A DNA stretch of 64,000 nt. Source: Budvicia diplopodorum (lineage in GTDB: Bacteria > Pseudomonadota > Gammaproteobacteria > Enterobacterales > Enterobacteriaceae). How positions within the stretch are numbered: position 1 is the first letter of the stretch; the number at the start of each line of letters is the position of its first letter. The position numbers were made by a program, and so were the translations under genes. The notes beneath the pieces are model-generated. The model made no database searches, had not been told where the DNA came from, and saw nothing but the letters and a program-made list of their open reading frames with translations. The DNA lies in the NCBI RefSeq assembly GCF_009800925.1, contig NZ_WOYF01000004.1:62001-126000 (forward strand). Direction: 5' to 3'. This document shows positions 29,295 through 37,847 of the stretch, piece after piece.

Positions 29295-29987
29295 TCAGTG
29301 AGGCAACAGAGTCGGATAGGTACGGATAATTTCCAGCACGCCGTTAATCACAAACTGCACCCCCATACACACCAGTAAAAAGCCCATCACTCTCGAAATT
29401 GCCTCAATACCGTGTTTTCCGACCGCCTTCATAATAACGTCGGAGCTTCTTAAGCTGATCCACAAAATTAGAGACACAATCAAACTGGTTAAAATAAGCA
29501 CCGTGTAAATCACCCACGGGCCGGGAGTACCGCTCTGGTGCCAGCTGGATGCCGCAGAAATCACCATCGCAATAGTGCCCGGCCCTGCGGTGCTTGGCAT
29601 AGCCAAAGGTACAAAAGCAATATTACGCGTTGAAGGCTTAACAACCTTTGGCCGTTCATCCGCGCTATCACGTTCGGCCGCAGGAGCAATCGGCGCCGGA
29701 AATAGCATTCTGAAACCGATGTAGGCAACGATCAAACCACCGGCAATACGCAGCCCCGGAATTGAAATACCAAAGGTGCTCATCACCACTTCGCCGCCAA
29801 CAAACGACAGCACTAAAATCAGGAACACATAGAAAGAGGCCATCTTCGCCTGATGATGACGCTCCTCTTCGCTCATGTCGCCGCTCAGGCTAAGAAAAAG
29901 CGCCACAGAGGTTAACGGATTAGTTAACGGTATCAGTAACACCAGCCCCAAAAAGATCAGATTACCGATTTCCAGTATTGTCGCCAT
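29295..29987 (-). CDS. MarC family membrane protein
   Basis: A 230-residue inner-membrane protein of the MarC/UPF0056 family, with about six transmembrane segments. Conserved blocks are [55 protein letters not shown] and the C-terminal [19 protein letters not shown]. The sequence is close to E. coli MarC. Although named for multiple antibiotic resistance, MarC is not shown to confer resistance, and the substrate is unknown. Confidence 0.9.
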   Translation of the reverse strand: MATILEIGNLIFLGLVLLIPLTNPLTSVALFLSLSGDMSEEERHHQAKMASFYVFLILVLSFVGGEVVMSTFGISIPGLRIAGGLIVAYIGFRMLFPAPIAPAAERDSADERPKVVKPSTRNIAFVPLAMPSTAGPGTIAMVISAASSWHQSGTPGPWVIYTVLILTSLIVSLILWISLRSSDVIMKAVGKHGIEAISRVMGFLLVCMGVQFVINGVLEIIRTYPTLLPH

Positions 29988-30317
29988 AATTCACACTTCC
30001 GCCATTGAGATAAAAACGCTAACGCCCCGAAATAAAAGTCGCCAGTACGCAAATGTACGGCGATATTCCCGCAGAACAATCGGTAATACACACGATTATC
30101 TGCTGAGTAACTCGTTCTTATGGTAGCGCAGTATAGATAACTCTGTGAAATAAGTATTAGCAACAGGAGCCGTCGACTTCCCCTTACCCGCGCTACCGAG
30201 TTAACGCTAATTTCTATCTGAATTGATTGAAAAGAGAGCAATTAAGCCAAGTTTTTACCCCCTTGCTGTTAAAGTATTTGACCTTCCAGACGTAATCCGG
30301 TTTAATTACGCACCGTT
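29988..30317. promoter_or_regulatory. marC-like upstream region and tRNA promoter
   Basis: 330 bp without a gene. The tRNA promoter at 30278-30306 has -35 TTGACC, a 17-bp spacer and -10 TTTAAT. A GC-rich discriminator precedes the tRNA, as in stringently controlled stable RNA genes. Confidence 0.7.
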
Positions 30318-30393
30318 GCCCGGATAGCTCAGTCGGTAGAGCAGGGGATTGAAAATCCCCGTGTCCTTGGTTCGATTCCGAGTCCGGGCACCA
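30318..30393 (+). tRNA. pheV: tRNA-Phe (anticodon GAA)
   Basis: A 76-base cloverleaf. The seven-base acceptor stem GCCCGGA pairs with TCCGGGC. The D arm, an anticodon stem GGGGA/TCCCC with TTGAAAA loop, and the T arm GGTTCGATTCC are all present. The encoded CCA lies at 30391-30393. The sequence looks identical to E. coli tRNA-Phe. It is the probable integration site of the island that follows, since P4-type integrase remnants begin about 110 bp downstream. Confidence 0.98.
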
Positions 30394-30450
30394 AAATTTA
30401 GTCCATAGACGCCTATACAGGTCTGTGAGACAGCAAAAATCAGAAAATTG

Positions 30451-30490
30451 AAAAGCCACACCATACTGAAAAGTACGGTGTGGCTTTTTT
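30451..30490 (+). terminator. Terminator downstream of tRNA-Phe
   Basis: A long stem, AAAAGCCACACC with GGTGTGGCTTTT extended by inner TACT/AGTA pairs, ends in T6 and stops the tRNA transcript. Confidence 0.88.
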
Positions 30491-30504
30491 GTATCTATAG
30501 GTTT

Positions 30505-30863
30505 TGGCGTTTATCCCCGTGACTCTCGCCAGCGCACGTAGACAACGTGACGATGCCCGTACTGAACTCAGCGAAGGGTAGATCCTGACCTGAAAAAACA
30601 GCGGGAGAAACACATCAAGTAAAGGTCATTTAGAAGTGGCTATGCGCCTGCAACAGCGTTTTACGAATATAGGGCTGTGGACAATTCCTGTCTCACGCAA
30701 ACCCATAAAAGGGGTCCAATTCTCCACCCGTGGCACGAAAATGAAAACACCTCATCTGGTACCACTGTCAACGCAAGCGATCTTCATACTGAAACAAGTA
30801 CACACTTCGTCTGGCGATCTAGATCTGATTTTTCCGGGTGTGTCACTCAAGATCTCCGTATAA
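30505..30863 (+). pseudogene. P4-type tyrosine integrase remnant
   Basis: Translating with frame changes gives pieces of a P4/phage-type integrase in the right order. A GVYP fragment comes first, then RDDARTELSEG, then after a frame shift DPDLKKQREKHIK. Next comes LWTIP, and then KMKTPHLVPLSTQAIFILKQ with DLIFPG. These correspond to the end of the arm-binding domain and the first half of the catalytic domain. The N-terminal ~55 codons and everything after LIFPG, including the catalytic Arg-His-Tyr end, are gone. An abrupt join to the IS481-like element lies near 30843-30860. The position just after tRNA-Phe fits an island integrase. Confidence 0.8.
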
Positions 30864-31729
30864 CTTCTTACGGAATGTGACTTGGTAGAACTCCTGTAAG
30901 ATTGTTTTATGGAACCGTTCACAGATACCATTTGTCTGTGGTGACATGGCTTTTGTTTTAGTATGGTCGATATTATTTATCGCCAAATAAAGCTGATAAT
31001 CGTGTTGCTCAACCTTCCCGCAGTACTCCGTTCCTCGATCCGTTAATATCCTCAGCATCGGTAAACCATGAGCTTCATAAAAGGGTAAGACGCGGTCATT
31101 GAGGATATCAGCTGCGGTGATCGGCGTTTTACTGGTATACAGCTTGCAGTGAGCGGCTTTAGAGTAAGTATCAATAAACGTTTGTTGGTAAATTCGACCG
31201 ACACCTTTTAGATTACCCACATAAAACGTGTCTTGAGACCCTAAATAACCAGGATGAGCGGTTTCTATTTCGCCACAGGCCTCTTTTTCTTTTCCAGTGC
31301 AACGATTTACGCATCATTAAGAATGATCCCATCTCTGGCGACCCGTTTTTCAAGCGCTTTTAGACGCTTACTGAAGTTCTCTAAATTATGTCTGAGCCAA
31401 ACGGAACGAACGCCACTGCCGGAAATAAAGACGCCTTTTTTACGAAGCTCATTGCTGGTTCTGTGTTGGCCATGAGCGGGAAACTTAACGACATACTCCG
31501 TAACAGCAAGCTCTGTAGCTTCGTCAGTTCTATTTTTTAGATTGGGAACACGTTTACTTTGATTGACAAGCGAATCAATACCACCATCTTCAACGAGTTC
31601 TTGATACCGATAAAACGTATCTCGTGAAACGCCCATAATTTTACAGGCTCGGGAAACATTCTTAAGTTCTTCAGCCAAATTTAATAAACCGGCTTTGTGT
31701 TTAATGATGGGATTGTTAGTATGCAACAT
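30843..31729 (-). pseudogene. IS481-family transposase, broken
   Basis: Two ORFs form one transposase. The upstream part (31729 to about 31307, starting MLHTNNPIIKHKAGLLNLAEEL) carries the helix-turn-helix, with MGVSRDTFYRYQE. The downstream part (31220 to 30843) carries the DDE domain, with TDRGTEYC and the NGICERFHKTILQEFY block holding the final Glu. Between them an in-frame TAA follows ILNDA, and a frame shift lies further on, so no full protein can be made. The C-terminus after LYGDLE is missing compared with the ~340-residue family. Confidence 0.85.
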
Positions 31730-31829
31730 GAGAGTTACCTTTTGTGTTTTGAATAAGGATTCGACACCCATATCAAAACCGGTAACTCTCACCTTTCCAA
31801 GGTGCTGTGTCAGATTAGATCGAGACTAA
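30843..31829 (-). mobile_element. Degenerate IS481-like insertion sequence
   Basis: The element is bounded on the right near 31829 (uncertain) and truncated on the left, where the transposase stops in the integrase remnant. Its leader contains a perfect 10-bp inverted repeat, GAGAGTTACC (31730-31739) and GGTAACTCTC (31781-31790). Terminal repeats could not be confirmed because the left end is missing. Confidence 0.65.
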
Positions 31830-31890
31830 TACACTTTAGTTGGAAATATATAACCTGTGTTCGTACATGTGGATGAGAGAGTGTTTACAT

Positions 31891-32769
31891 ATGGATCTTA
31901 ATCAACTGAAGTCGTTTGTTACAGTGGCTGAACATGCGAGTCTCACTAAAGCCGCCAATCTTCTGTTTCTTAGTCAACCCGCTGTTAGTGCTCATATTAA
32001 ATCTCTCGAAAATGAATATAACGTTAAACTTTTCAAGCGCACTCCGCGGGGAATGGAGCTCACTTCGTCTGGCTTGATTATGCGTGATGAAGCTCTACTA
32101 GCTCTTAAGGCCGCTAATAATTTCGTAAAAAAAGCCCATACTCTTAATGATACTGGCACTTGTGTACTTGGCACTATTTCCATGCCTATTATTCTTAATT
32201 TACCAGCTATTCTTTCGCAACTTCGCCTACGTCATCAGAATGTGAATCTGACCATACGACAGAATATTTCAGGACATATTATTGATGGGATTCTAAATGA
32301 TGAACTCGATGCAGGATTTGTCATCGGAGAGATAAATGATCCGCGTTTAGGTGTCCTTTCTATCTCTTCCATTTCTCTTTGTATTGTCGGTCCATGGTCC
32401 TGGAAAGCTCAGTTGGAGAATGCAGAATGGCAGGCAATTCAGGATTTTCCATGGATAGCGACACCGAAAAAATGTTCTTTTAATAGCATTACACAAGATT
32501 TTTTTGGGCGACATAACGTCACTATGAAAACAGTAATGGTGGCAGACCAAGAAAAAACGCTGAAGGAAATGGTGTCCATGGGGATGGGGCTGACATTGAT
32601 GAGGGAGGATATTGCCTTGCTTGCGCAGGATAATCAGGAGCTTTATATCTGGCCTGGTGAAAAGACCGTAAGCCAGCTTTGTTTTCTATGGGGTACTAAT
32701 AAAGAACCCTCACCGGTCATATCTGCGTTGATCGATACAGTGAGGGAACTCTGGAGCGTCATCAACTAA
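31891..32769 (+). CDS. LysR-family transcriptional regulator (island cassette)
   Basis: A LysR-type regulator of 292 residues from the ATG at 31891 (MDLNQLKSF); upstream in-frame codons look non-coding. The N-terminal winged helix is seen in HASLTKAANLLFLSQPAVSAHIKSLE. The effector-binding domain follows from about residue 90. It is convergent with the DMT exporter, their stops 8 bp apart, instead of divergent from its likely target as most LysR genes are. The region is AT-rich compared with the backbone. It probably senses a small ligand to control the exporter/ligase/decarboxylase operon; that is inference from adjacency. Confidence 0.88.
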   Translation: MDLNQLKSFVTVAEHASLTKAANLLFLSQPAVSAHIKSLENEYNVKLFKRTPRGMELTSSGLIMRDEALLALKAANNFVKKAHTLNDTGTCVLGTISMPIILNLPAILSQLRLRHQNVNLTIRQNISGHIIDGILNDELDAGFVIGEINDPRLGVLSISSISLCIVGPWSWKAQLENAEWQAIQDFPWIATPKKCSFNSITQDFFGRHNVTMKTVMVADQEKTLKEMVSMGMGLTLMREDIALLAQDNQELYIWPGEKTVSQLCFLWGTNKEPSPVISALIDTVRELWSVIN

Positions 32770-32776
32770 GTTAATT

Positions 32777-33739
32777 CTAGCGGACTGCGTTATTCATTCT
32801 TACTGGGGTTGTTTTGACTTGTAACTGTTTACGCTGGTTCAGGTTATTCAGTACAAGAGCTGTTGCAGTGATTACGGCACCGGTAATTTGAATATGTGTT
32901 GGCACTACACCATTAAGAGCTGAGACGATGAACGCTGTGACCGGAACCACATCCATAAACAATACGCCATTAGTTGGTGTGATGATTTTGTTGCCCACAT
33001 TCCAGCACAACACAGCCATCAAGCCGGCAATTAAAGCCATGTACATCAGATGGGGAACTACCACAATGATCGAAGTGAGTTGCGGAATAGCAATTGTACC
33101 GGTTCCCATCAGAACCACATCAGTTGTTGCGACACTTATCATACCCAGTAACGTGGTCATGGTCGTGTAGCGAACAGGACTCCATGAAGGGAAATAACTA
33201 CCACCAATGGTGTATAGCACCCAGCACAGTGCGCCGGCAATGAGTAACAAATTCGCAGTAAGGCTGGCAGGGGAATTAAGTACCGCTGAAACATTACCGT
33301 TTGTGATCACTAGAATAACTCCGGTAAATGACAACAAAATAAAGCCAAAAGTACTGGTACTTGGGCGAACTTTTTTTAATGCCCAGATGGTCATTAAGCC
33401 CAGCATTGGCATGGTCGCCATCATGATCGATGCGGTCAAAGCTCCTCCGGGACCTGCAAGGTGCTGACCGAGGAAAACGAGGAAACCAAAACCAGCAAAT
33501 CCCAGCGTACCAAATAACCAAGCTAGTCCCCAACGCTCACCTTTTAGATTAAAAGCACCGCTCCCCTCACGAAATATCAGGAGGAGAGCGAATGCAATAC
33601 CTGCAATCCCGTACCGAAAAGTTGTAAAATTAAACGGATCGAGATGCGTAAGAGCATCTGTCATTACTGGGAACATTACTCCCCAAGAAACTGTAGCGAA
33701 AAGACAGCAAACTAAACCTTTAGAGTATGAATTATTCAT
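32777..33739 (-). CDS. DMT/EamA-family transporter (island cassette)
   Basis: A 320-residue membrane protein with about ten hydrophobic segments in two EamA repeats. The first starts near residue 10 (FATVSWGVMFPVMTDALTHLDPFNFTTFRYG) and the second near 165. Such proteins usually export amino acids or small metabolites. It lies 126 bp downstream of the adenylating enzyme on the same strand, so it may export the product of that enzyme and the PLP enzyme. Confidence 0.82.
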   Translation of the reverse strand: MNNSYSKGLVCCLFATVSWGVMFPVMTDALTHLDPFNFTTFRYGIAGIAFALLLIFREGSGAFNLKGERWGLAWLFGTLGFAGFGFLVFLGQHLAGPGGALTASIMMATMPMLGLMTIWALKKVRPSTSTFGFILLSFTGVILVITNGNVSAVLNSPASLTANLLLIAGALCWVLYTIGGSYFPSWSPVRYTTMTTLLGMISVATTDVVLMGTGTIAIPQLTSIIVVVPHLMYMALIAGLMAVLCWNVGNKIITPTNGVLFMDVVPVTAFIVSALNGVVPTHIQITGAVITATALVLNNLNQRKQLQVKTTPVRMNNAVR

Positions 33740-33865
33740 AATATTACCTGTTAATCTCGATGTTGTAATTTGTACAAGACATCACTATTTTTCTATAAAA
33801 TGCCTTTGGATGATATTCGTATTTTTATATTCAGTTATCACTTTTATTGATAACTGCTGAAGTTT

Positions 33866-35362
33866 TTAAGCTGCATCCAAAATCCTTATAATCTCACTAA
33901 AACGTACTTTCCCACTCGGACTGTATGGGACAACATCAACAGCACAGGCAGTAAAATTAATAATATTTTCCGGGATGATTTTTTCTTTTATCCTCTCTAT
34001 GAGAATTTTCTGTTTTTCTTTATCTTTTTGTCTCATGCTGAAAACGCATTTAATATTATGCACACCATTTTCTAGTACTGAAATTAAAGCGACATCTTTG
34101 ATACAGGGCATTTTTCTAATATTTTCTTCTATATGATATATAGCATTCCGGTTATGCGTTTCACCATCACGATTTATCAGAAACAGTCTATTCTGGTTGT
34201 CTAAATAACCATAGTCAGCCATGAGAAAATACCGGTTACCATCTATAATTATAAAAGGTTTCCTGCCATCACCGTATTCATCCATCAGCATGTAACTTGA
34301 TATGGCCACTCTTCCTTTTTCACCGATGCTTACCAATTCATTTTTTTCATTCAGGATTTTTACGATATTACCTTCAAAGGCTTTTCCAACACTTTCAGGA
34401 CAAGCCAACATATCCGCAGGCTCTGATAATACATTTACGCCAGACTCCGTACAGCCATAGTACTCATAGATAATTGCTCCCAGAGAGGAAATAGCTGCTC
34501 GCTTATTCTTTACTGGGAAATAACTACCGCCAACAAGAACCCAGCGAAGGTGATGATTTATCCTGTTCTGTTCGGCGAAAGTTGTTAGTCGTGAAACCAG
34601 ATTTGGTGTCATTACAGTTGCTTTAACCTTACTGCTAGACAACGTCTGCATCATCATCTGGTCATCCTCTTGGTCAACAAGATAAAGGGGGGCTCCTAGC
34701 CCCATGAACATACGTGCCCAGCCATTTCCGGCAGCATGATAGAGTGGCAGGATAAGCATAAAGCCATCATCTTGGCTAAAATTGTATCGTTCACTAAACC
34801 AGGTAAAACGGCGTGCATCAAAAGAGCGATAACGTAATGCTATTTTTGGCACAGAACTGGTTCCTGATGTCAGTGAGACTGACCTGAAAGGCACTGGTTG
34901 GTGGTACGTTATTAATGTAGCTAACCGTGTGTGGTGCAGTTCTCCGATGCTTCCAATGATCGGATCAGTAGGAGCATCAATAGCCAGCATGGTCGCGCCC
35001 GAAACATTCAGTCGATTTAGTTCGTCAGCTTTATAGAGATCAAATGAAACTAGCAAAATACCTGGGTTAATGCGGGATATCAGTGTAGTCAGTGTTTCCA
35101 CTGACAATGAATAATCCAGACCGTTAGTGGGAATGCCCAGCGTTGAGAATGCAGCCAACCAACAAATAAGGTCTACATTATTCTTTGATAAATAACTGAC
35201 TGAACGTAGTTGATCATCGTTATATATACGGCGGAGGAAGATAATTCGTGACTCTGTACGGCGAATAATTTCATCCCAAGAATAACTTTCATTTTTATAT
35301 ACGATACAAGTTTCATGGAGACGAGTTAGGGCTATAGACCTTAATTTATCAAGTGTGATCAT
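33866..35362 (-). CDS. Stand-alone adenylate-forming (ANL) enzyme
   Basis: A 498-residue member of the acyl-CoA synthetase/NRPS adenylation/luciferase superfamily. The ATP phosphate-binding loop is TSGTSSVPK (residues 165-173), the A5 motif is YYGCTESG (301-308), and the A7-like segment is MADYGYLDNQNRLFLINRDGE. The catalytic lysine is in PYSPSGKVRF (Lys 485). It activates a carboxylic acid as the adenylate. No carrier protein or condensation domain is fused or adjacent, so the acceptor may be CoA or a free amine. It starts 30 bp after the PLP-enzyme stop, a tight operon. Low GC marks it as acquired. Substrate unknown. Confidence 0.82.
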   Translation of the reverse strand: MITLDKLRSIALTRLHETCIVYKNESYSWDEIIRRTESRIIFLRRIYNDDQLRSVSYLSKNNVDLICWLAAFSTLGIPTNGLDYSLSVETLTTLISRINPGILLVSFDLYKADELNRLNVSGATMLAIDAPTDPIIGSIGELHHTRLATLITYHQPVPFRSVSLTSGTSSVPKIALRYRSFDARRFTWFSERYNFSQDDGFMLILPLYHAAGNGWARMFMGLGAPLYLVDQEDDQMMMQTLSSSKVKATVMTPNLVSRLTTFAEQNRINHHLRWVLVGGSYFPVKNKRAAISSLGAIIYEYYGCTESGVNVLSEPADMLACPESVGKAFEGNIVKILNEKNELVSIGEKGRVAISSYMLMDEYGDGRKPFIIIDGNRYFLMADYGYLDNQNRLFLINRDGETHNRNAIYHIEENIRKMPCIKDVALISVLENGVHNIKCVFSMRQKDKEKQKILIERIKEKIIPENIINFTACAVDVVPYSPSGKVRFSEIIRILDAA

Positions 35363-35392
35363 TTTATTTCCATTTATTAATATGTATATGTT

Positions 35393-36778
35393 CTAAGCTG
35401 CAATGATTAGCAAACCACTTCGTTTGAGTTCATCAATTTTTTTCTGTATTTCATAACTAATAATCTCGCCAGGAAATACAATAGGTACCCCTGGAGGATA
35501 CGGAATTATAAATTTATCCGATGTTATTTGTTCGGAAATATCAGTAGTTGTTGCAGTCTCACAGAGTTGTTCCAGTGCCGAAATCAGTGAATTTACGGCC
35601 TCTCTATTTATTCCTATGTGAAAATTAAGAAGCAGATTATTATTTATGACTCTTTTAATATAAATTCTCTTTTGTATAAGCTGATTATTTATATCAAGAG
35701 CGCTCCCTAATTTTGAAACATTTATCATGATCTTTGTCGGGTCTGAATGTATATGCCAGTGTTCACTGGAAATATCTTGTATTACTGATTCCTTACCCAG
35801 CCATGGGTTTTGCGAAATTCTCTCGATAAATTCATTTACCAATTGTCTGGAATAGGATGCCAGCTCATTTCCGTGTCGGGTCATCTGCGCCTGTGATATA
35901 TCTAGGGACGCAAGTATGGGGTAATTTGGTGATGTGGTATGTATCCGGTATTTCGCCGTCTCTATTTTCTTAGGCAACTCATCCTTCCCGCGGCAATGAA
36001 TTAGTGATGCCTGACGCAGACAGAAAAGAGACTTATGTGCAGAATGTGTACATATCACTTCCAGATCAGGATAATTGCATAAAAGATTTTCGATGTTCAT
36101 TGCCGTAAAAGGACGAGTATCATTGCTGAAGTAATTCAGACTGCCCCATGCCTCATCAATAAAAATTTTTCGTGTAGCCACACCAGCAGCCAGAAGGCGA
36201 GTTAAAATTTCTGGAATATCATAAATCAGTCCTTCATAGGACTGGGCTGTCAGGATAAGAATATCGTATCCTTTCCCATCCTCTTGCTTGGCTAACATTT
36301 TGTTCTTCAGATGATTAAATGACCAGGCACTAATCTGTCCATCTTCATTCTGAAGATCCGGACAAAGATATTCTACCTGCGCACCGATGGACTGGGAATG
36401 AAAGTGGACTGACTGATGGCAATTCTTGTCAATGAGTATGCAGTCGCCTTTTTTATAGAGTGCAGTGATGGCTATCTGGTTGGCAACGCTGGTCCCACCG
36501 GTAATATAAAAGGATGAATCTGAGTTATAAAGTTTTGAGGTTAATTTCTGTGATTCGGAAATAATCCCTTTAGGGAAAAAGAAATTATCAAACATCTCTC
36601 CAGTTGCTGAATTTTCCATGCAGGTATTAAATAGATCAGGAATGTCGTCAACAATATCACTCTTGCCATGGCTGGAAACAGGCAGGGCGTGGAATGAATA
36701 CACATGTCTCTGACATAGTTTTTTTAATCCAGTTAAAATCGGTGTTTCGTCCTTAATTGTAATTATTTTAGCCTTCAT
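35393..36778 (-). CDS. Orn/Lys/Arg-decarboxylase-fold PLP enzyme, short form
   Basis: A 461-residue PLP enzyme of the Orn/Lys/Arg decarboxylase major-domain family. The cofactor region shows GGTSVANQ (94-101), NCHQSVH (119-125), the Asp of FIDEAWG (206-212) and the PLP lysine in THSAHKSL (Lys 249). The C-terminal domain retains PYPPGVPIVFPGE. It lacks the N-terminal wing domain of inducible enterobacterial CadA/SpeC/AdiA (about 715 residues), so it resembles the shorter Gram-positive type. The wing-less form and the pairing with an adenylating enzyme are unusual. A GGAAGA ribosome site precedes the ATG. Its substrate could be a basic amino acid or a related compound; not determinable here. 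Confidence 0.82.
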   Translation of the reverse strand: MKAKIITIKDETPILTGLKKLCQRHVYSFHALPVSSHGKSDIVDDIPDLFNTCMENSATGEMFDNFFFPKGIISESQKLTSKLYNSDSSFYITGGTSVANQIAITALYKKGDCILIDKNCHQSVHFHSQSIGAQVEYLCPDLQNEDGQISAWSFNHLKNKMLAKQEDGKGYDILILTAQSYEGLIYDIPEILTRLLAAGVATRKIFIDEAWGSLNYFSNDTRPFTAMNIENLLCNYPDLEVICTHSAHKSLFCLRQASLIHCRGKDELPKKIETAKYRIHTTSPNYPILASLDISQAQMTRHGNELASYSRQLVNEFIERISQNPWLGKESVIQDISSEHWHIHSDPTKIMINVSKLGSALDINNQLIQKRIYIKRVINNNLLLNFHIGINREAVNSLISALEQLCETATTTDISEQITSDKFIIPYPPGVPIVFPGEIISYEIQKKIDELKRSGLLIIAA

Positions 36779-36966
36779 TTTTAATCTTCCAGGATTGTCG
36801 TCGGTAAGTGATATTAAATATGAAGAGAATTTCTAATAATGAATATTTGTGTTTTTTGATGTTGGTATAAAAAATGATGATAATGGCAGCGAAAAGCATA
36901 GCTAAGGAAGGTAAACAGGCAGTAAATACGGTGTACGCATTTATGATTCCAGACAAGCCCCCCCGT

Positions 36967-37173
36967 GAGGAGCCAAAAATCCAGTGCATCGTCCTGCAGG
37001 ACGCCTATGCCGTACTGGGTGGAGCGATACCCGTTTCACAGCAACACTACGTCACCTCCATTCAGCGTATCTTTGATCGGCTCATACACAACGGTATGGT
37101 TGTTCGCTCCAATCACACGCACTGGCGCGTTTGGTCGGTGGGAGCCTAGCCGAGGCTGCGTTTTGGATCGTTG
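36967..37173 (+). pseudogene. TetR regulator fragment, homologous to the gene at 59376-59984
   Basis: About 205 bp match 59676-59883 at roughly 80% identity by eye. The shared reading frame gives EPKIQCIVLQDAYAVLGG, then SQQHYVTSIQRIFDRLIHNG, the ligand-domain part of a TetR protein. A one-base loss near 37120-37150 breaks the frame, and the DNA-binding half is absent. The 3' end runs directly into ICE-related sequence at the segment encoding AAFWIVG. Confidence 0.8.
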
Positions 37174-37424
37174 GCCTGTGTTACTGGCTATTCTGCACGC
37201 CTTTCGGATACACAGTGCGAACCTCAGTGAAGGTAAAACACAATATTCCCGATCTGGTGGTTTCCAGCTACGCCAATACTGGGCAGAATCCGTGGCAAGA
37301 TGTCACGCTACTCGGTGCTGCGCTGCCCGGCATTTCCGAAAGCGGGGGCAATATCTACCCGCGCGCGGGTGCCTTAACCCAGAGCCACGATTACAAAGGG
37401 AATAAAGTATATAATTCCCTTTAA
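37165..37424 (+). pseudogene. ICE conjugation protein fragment (TIGR03756/PFL_4710-like)
   Basis: The reading frame gives GLCYWLFCTPFGYTVRTSVK, then HNIPDLVVSSYANTGQNPWQ. These resemble the N-terminal part of the integrating-conjugative-element protein family PFL_4710. It continues as GGNIYPRAGALTQSHDYKG, which resembles the C-terminal part of the same family. The middle (well over 100 residues) is missing, so this is an internally deleted remnant. The family assignment is from memory of its motifs. It implies that an ICE once occupied this tRNA-Phe locus. Confidence 0.6.
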
Positions 37425-37443
37425 TAAACTGTGGAACGCTCAA

Positions 37444-37640
37444 TGTCCCTTACCGATACCGCCATTCGTGATGCAAAGACTCTCGGCAAGCCATATATAC
37501 TCAGCGACACCCTAGGTTTATACCCGCTCATTAAGCCTAACGCGTCAAAACTCTGGTACTTCAAATATCGCGTTGGCGGCAAAGAGAACAAACTCGCCTT
37601 TGGCGCTTATCCCACCGTGACTCTCGCCAGAACAACGTGA
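37444..37640 (+). pseudogene. P4-type integrase N-terminal fragment
   Basis: From the ATG at 37444 the product begins MSLTDTAIRDAKTLGKPY and reads through KYRVGGKENKLAFGAYPTVTLA, the arm-binding (DUF4102) domain of P4-type integrases. It ends after about 65 residues by a frame shift in sequence closely matching 30519-30560 of the other remnant (ACTCTCGCCAG then ACAACGTGACGATGCCCGTA). The two fragments overlap by some 40-80 bp of homology, so they are two decayed integrases rather than a single one simply cut in two. Confidence 0.8.
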
Positions 37641-37847
37641 CGATGCCCGTATGCGGACGCGCTTCACGCACAGAATGCTGCCATTACCCTCTTTTCAATA
37701 TATTTGTTTGCCACCGTCCGTTATTACCCATTGACAGCCGACTTCTTTAATGGGAAAACCGCGGGTAAAATATTTTTCACCCGAAAATTTCACTTATAGA
37801 AAAGATAGTTAATTAACAACAAATCAATAGAATCCGGACCCAACAAA
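37641..37847 (+). other. Island right edge, no gene
   Basis: About 200 bp between the integrase fragment and the adhesin secretion operon. No tRNA 3'-end direct repeat (attR) was found by eye and no terminator for the operon is clear. Confidence 0.4.

Noticed and set aside
36768..36989. 73-codon minus-strand ORF upstream of the PLP enzyme
   Set aside because: Begins in the TetR remnant, spans the likely promoter of the cassette, and has no family match; its hydrophobic stretch follows from AT-rich sequence.
37131..37424. 97-codon ORF as an intact new gene
   Set aside because: It is a chance fusion of a TetR remnant and a deleted ICE protein remnant, each recognisable separately.
30393..37847. 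Direct repeat of the tRNA-Phe 3' end marking attR
   Set aside because: No copy of the GAGTCCGGGCACCA end was found by eye in the region to 37.8 kb; it may lie elsewhere or be lost.
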